DNA from: Dinoroseobacter shibae DFL 12 = DSM 16493
GTDB lineage: Bacteria; Pseudomonadota; Alphaproteobacteria; Rhodobacterales; Rhodobacteraceae
Direction: 5' to 3'
Assembly (NCBI RefSeq): GCF_000018145.1
Contig: NC_009952.1
Location: 551,001-615,000, forward strand
Length of the DNA stretch: 64,000 nucleotides
The position numbers and the translations under genes were made by a program. Positions 61,864 to 64,000 of the stretch are shown one piece after another. The notes below the pieces were generated by a model that saw nothing but the letters and a program-made list of their open reading frames with translations, was not told the DNA's origin and ran no database searches. Each line of letters begins with the position of its first letter. Positions within the stretch are counted from its first letter, which is position 1.

Positions 61864-62612
61864 CCCCGCAGTGCCGGGAGGCCGATTCCCGTCGCCTCGA
61901 ACCCGCCATCGGCCGCAAGGACCTGTCCGGTGATGAAGCTGGCCCTCTCGGAGCACAGGAAGAGGATCGCCTCTGCGATCTCCTGCTCGGAGCCGTAGCG
62001 GTTCAGGGGGATGGCGTCGTGATAGGCGTCGATGATCTCTTGCGAGTGGACCGCCATCGCCAGCTTGGTGCGCACCGGGCCGGGGCAGACGCAATTGGCG
62101 CGGATGCCGTGCTCGCCCAGTTCCACGGCCTGTTGCAGGGTCAACTGGATCACGGCGGCCTTCGACGTGCCATAGGCGACGCGCAGGGTGGAGGCCCGCA
62201 GCCCCGAGATCGAGGCGATGTTCACGACCGCGCCTTTCGTGGCCTTCAGGGCAGGGGTGGCGGCCTGGACACAGAGAAACGGACCGTCGAGGTTGGTCTC
62301 CATCACCGTTTTCCAGCGTGCGAAGCTGGTCTCTTCGATCGGGCCGAAATCCGCGACCCCGGCGTTGTTCACAAGGGCGTCGATCTGGCCGAACTCTCGC
62401 AGGGTTTCCGCGATCATCCCCTCCACCGCCTCCGGGTCCGACACGTCGCAATCGATGCCATGGACCCCGTCCAGACCTTGCAAGGCTTCCGCCAGCGCGG
62501 GGCCATCCCGGTCGATCATGGCGACCTTCCAGCCACGTTCCAGCAAGAGTTTCGTGGTTGCGAGGCCGATGCCGCGCGCCGCGCCGGTCACCACAGCGGT
62601 TTTGGATGTCAT
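61860..62612 (-). CDS. SDR family oxidoreductase (FabG-like)
   Basis: 250 residues. Classical SDR features: TGAARGIGLATTKLL (about 9-23), the LVNNAGVADF motif (about 83-92), catalytic Ser in NIASISGLRAS, YGTSKAAV (Tyr-x3-Lys) and CPGPVRTKLA. The C-terminus FITGQVLAADGGFEATG is typical of FabG-type reductases. It oxidises or reduces an alcohol/ketone pair with NAD(P). It stands alone, so the substrate cannot be inferred from context. Confidence 0.88.
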   Translation of the reverse strand: MTSKTAVVTGAARGIGLATTKLLLERGWKVAMIDRDGPALAEALQGLDGVHGIDCDVSDPEAVEGMIAETLREFGQIDALVNNAGVADFGPIEETSFARWKTVMETNLDGPFLCVQAATPALKATKGAVVNIASISGLRASTLRVAYGTSKAAVIQLTLQQAVELGEHGIRANCVCPGPVRTKLAMAVHSQEIIDAYHDAIPLNRYGSEQEIAEAILFLCSERASFITGQVLAADGGFEATGIGLPALRG

Positions 62613-62691
62613 CTCGAAGTCCTGGATGTTGGGTGTGTATTGCGCCGAACCTGCGGCAAGCGGTTTCGACAGGCAAGGGCGCGGGAATACG

Positions 62692-62723
62692 AAAACCCCT
62701 CCTCCACGGGTGTGGAGGAGGGG
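62692..62723 (-). terminator. Intrinsic terminator of the fasciclin genes
   Basis: Reverse strand: a perfect 12-bp stem CCCCTCCTCCAC / GTGGAGGAGGGG with a four-base loop, followed by TTTT. It lies 48 bases after the first fasciclin stop. Confidence 0.9.
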
Positions 62724-62771
62724 TCTGCGGCGCGGTTTGATGCGCCGCCGGGACTATGGTGCCCTAGAGGA

Positions 62772-63260
62772 TCAGGGCAGCAGAACCTTGTCGATCACGT
62801 GGATCACGCCGTTGGAGGCGGTGATGTCCGCCGTGGTCACGGTGGCATCGTTGACCATGACGCCATCGGTGCCGTCCACCTTGACGGTGCCGCCCTGCAC
62901 GGTCGCGACGTCGAGCGTGGCCCCTGCGAGCTGATCCGAGGTCACCGCGCCGGGAATGACGTGGTAGGTCAGGATGGCGACCAGCTGGTCACGGTTCTCG
63001 GGCTCGAGCAGGCTCTCGACGGTGCCCGCGGGCAGCGCAGCGAATGCGTCGTTCGTGGGGGCGAAGACCGTGAAAGGTCCGTCGCCCTTGAGCGTGTCGA
63101 CGAGGCCCGCGGCACTCACGGCGGCCACGAGGGTCGAGAAATCGGCGTTCGAGGACGCGATGTCGACGATGTCATTGCCACCGGCCATGGGATCACAGGC
63201 AGCGACGAGGCCGACCAGCCCGAAGGCGGCGGCGGTTTTGAGTGCGAAGCGACGGTTCAT
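62772..63260 (-). CDS. Fasciclin-domain lipoprotein
   Basis: 162 residues. The N-terminus [20 protein letters not shown] ends in a lipobox-like LVAAC, so Cys22 may be lipidated; the paired Arg also allows Tat export. One fasciclin (FAS1) domain covers the rest: [51 protein letters not shown] and [18 protein letters not shown]1 proteins mediate adhesion or surface association. It is a close paralogue of the gene immediately upstream. Confidence 0.9.
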   Translation of the reverse strand: MNRRFALKTAAAFGLVGLVAACDPMAGGNDIVDIASSNADFSTLVAAVSAAGLVDTLKGDGPFTVFAPTNDAFAALPAGTVESLLEPENRDQLVAILTYHVIPGAVTSDQLAGATLDVATVQGGTVKVDGTDGVMVNDATVTTADITASNGVIHVIDKVLLP

Positions 63261-63296
63261 TGTAGTCTCACTTTTCTTGGTCTTGTGGGTCAGGGC

Positions 63297-63320
63297 GGGA
63301 CGGCCCTCGCGGGCCGCCCC
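63297..63320. terminator. Hairpin between the two fasciclin genes
   Basis: A 10-bp stem with one wobble pair, GGGGCGGCCC / GGGCCGTCCC on the reverse strand, with a four-base loop. It has no U-run. It may lower expression of the downstream copy or stabilise the upstream message. Confidence 0.4.
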
Positions 63321-63333
63321 AGTGTCTCACCCA

Positions 63334-63825
63334 TTACATAGAGGGCAGGATCACCGCGTCGATAACGTGGATGACGCCGTTGGACGCCTCGATGTCGGCG
63401 GTCACGACATTCGCGCCGTTCACGGTCACGCCGCCTTCGGTCATGATCTTGACGTCGCCGCCCTGCACGGTTGCTGCGGACATGTCATTGGACAGATCGC
63501 CCGACATGACCTTGGCGGGGATGACGTGGTAGGTCAGGATCGCGACCAGCTGGTCCTTGTTCTCGGGCTTCAGCAGGTCTTCGACCGTGCCTTCGGGCAG
63601 GGCTGCGAAGGCGTCGTCGGTCGGCGCGAACACCGTGAACGGGCCTTCGGACTTCAGCGTGTCGACGAGACCTGCGGCCTGAACGGCTGCAACGAGCGTG
63701 CCGAAGCTGCCAGCCTCGATCGCGATGTCGACGATGTCTTTGGCGTTGTCATCATCGCTCATCGCGAATGCCGAGCCGGCCATCATCATAGCGGCGGAGG
63801 CCGCGAGGAAAGTTCTGCGGATCAT
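63334..63825 (-). CDS. Exported fasciclin-domain protein
   Basis: 163 residues from the ATG at 63825, after TTGGAGAAACAGAC; the frame continues 51 codons upstream without support. Signal [21 protein letters not shown], with Arg-Arg and a likely cleavage after Ala, no lipobox. One FAS1 domain: [51 protein letters not shown] and [15 protein letters not shown]. Clearly a tandem duplicate of the lipoprotein downstream, but secreted rather than membrane-tethered. Confidence 0.9.
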   Translation of the reverse strand: MIRRTFLAASAAMMMAGSAFAMSDDDNAKDIVDIAIEAGSFGTLVAAVQAAGLVDTLKSEGPFTVFAPTDDAFAALPEGTVEDLLKPENKDQLVAILTYHVIPAKVMSGDLSNDMSAATVQGGDVKIMTEGGVTVNGANVVTADIEASNGVIHVIDAVILPSM

Positions 63826-64000
63826 GTCTGTTTCTCCAAGAAAGCAAACCCACCCCCATGGCAGGCTTGTCGTTCCGAACCGGCTATCTAGGTGCGTTTT
63901 CGACGGGGGCTTTCCGCCGATCGGCTTGACGAAAAGACGCGGCCGCCTAAGCCGCATCTCGATCTTGTCGCCACACACAAATCTGTGACCGGATGTGAAA

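Overview
The window looks like chromosomal DNA of an alphaproteobacterium of the Rhodobacterales (roseobacter/Rhodobacter type). The reasons are high GC, the hmuSTUV haem locus, a leuA with a short upstream leader ORF, a prokaryotic Fe-S cryptochrome/photolyase, tandem fasciclin genes, and several conserved hypotheticals typical of that order. This placement rests on gene content and memory of the families; no search was run.

Layout. (1) 1-14,451: an iron/haem island. Imelysin, di-haem oxidoreductase, second imelysin and DUF1513 genes run forward. A TonB-ExbD-ExbD-ExbB set plus a small membrane protein runs in reverse. Then come a TonB-dependent haem receptor (forward) and hmuV-U-T-S with an extra 146-aa gene and a 34-aa leader ORF (reverse). 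(2) 14,766-22,629: a LysR regulator divergent from an operon of aldehyde dehydrogenase, M19 dipeptidase-like protein, BCCT transporter, a 558-aa unknown, a DUF3726-like protein and RidA. It looks like a catabolic pathway for an unidentified, probably betaine- or amine-like solute. (3) 22,863-26,267: tRNA-Gln, kdsA, and a KpsE/KpsT capsule-export pair without kpsM. (4) 26,452-29,282: an ArsR/permease pair with a clear operator, a uracil-DNA-glycosylase-like protein and an SseB-like protein. (5) 29,316-35,841: the cell-shape operon mreB-mreC-mreD-mrdA-mrdB, followed by a hydroxyacid dehydrogenase. (6) 36,090-44,928: leuA with its leader, a beta-propeller protein, an SDR/photolyase pair, an 18-repeat MORN protein, NAD synthetase and a zinicin-type metalloprotease. 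(7) About 45,000-54,140: a less GC-rich, accessory-looking block. It holds a TRAP transporter, amidohydrolase, thioesterase, unknown exported protein, MocR regulator, DUF1445 hydro-lyase and NIPSNAP protein, and ends in a gene-free stretch. (8) 54,184-64,000: exported MBL hydrolase, SPFH/NfeD pair, pyrF, two small envelope proteins, clpB, a periplasmic hypothetical, a degenerate nuclease-like protein, an SDR and two tandem fasciclin proteins.

The points most worth a second look are: the LysR-linked operon at 15.6-22.6 kb, with two identical palindromes three helical turns apart and two unassigned proteins; the paired ExbD genes, one of which has Asn where the channel Asp should be; the apparently leaderless Leu-rich leader ORF before leuA; and the 34-aa ORF with a near-perfect ribosome-binding site heading the haem operon. 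No CRISPR array, integrase or insertion sequence was found.
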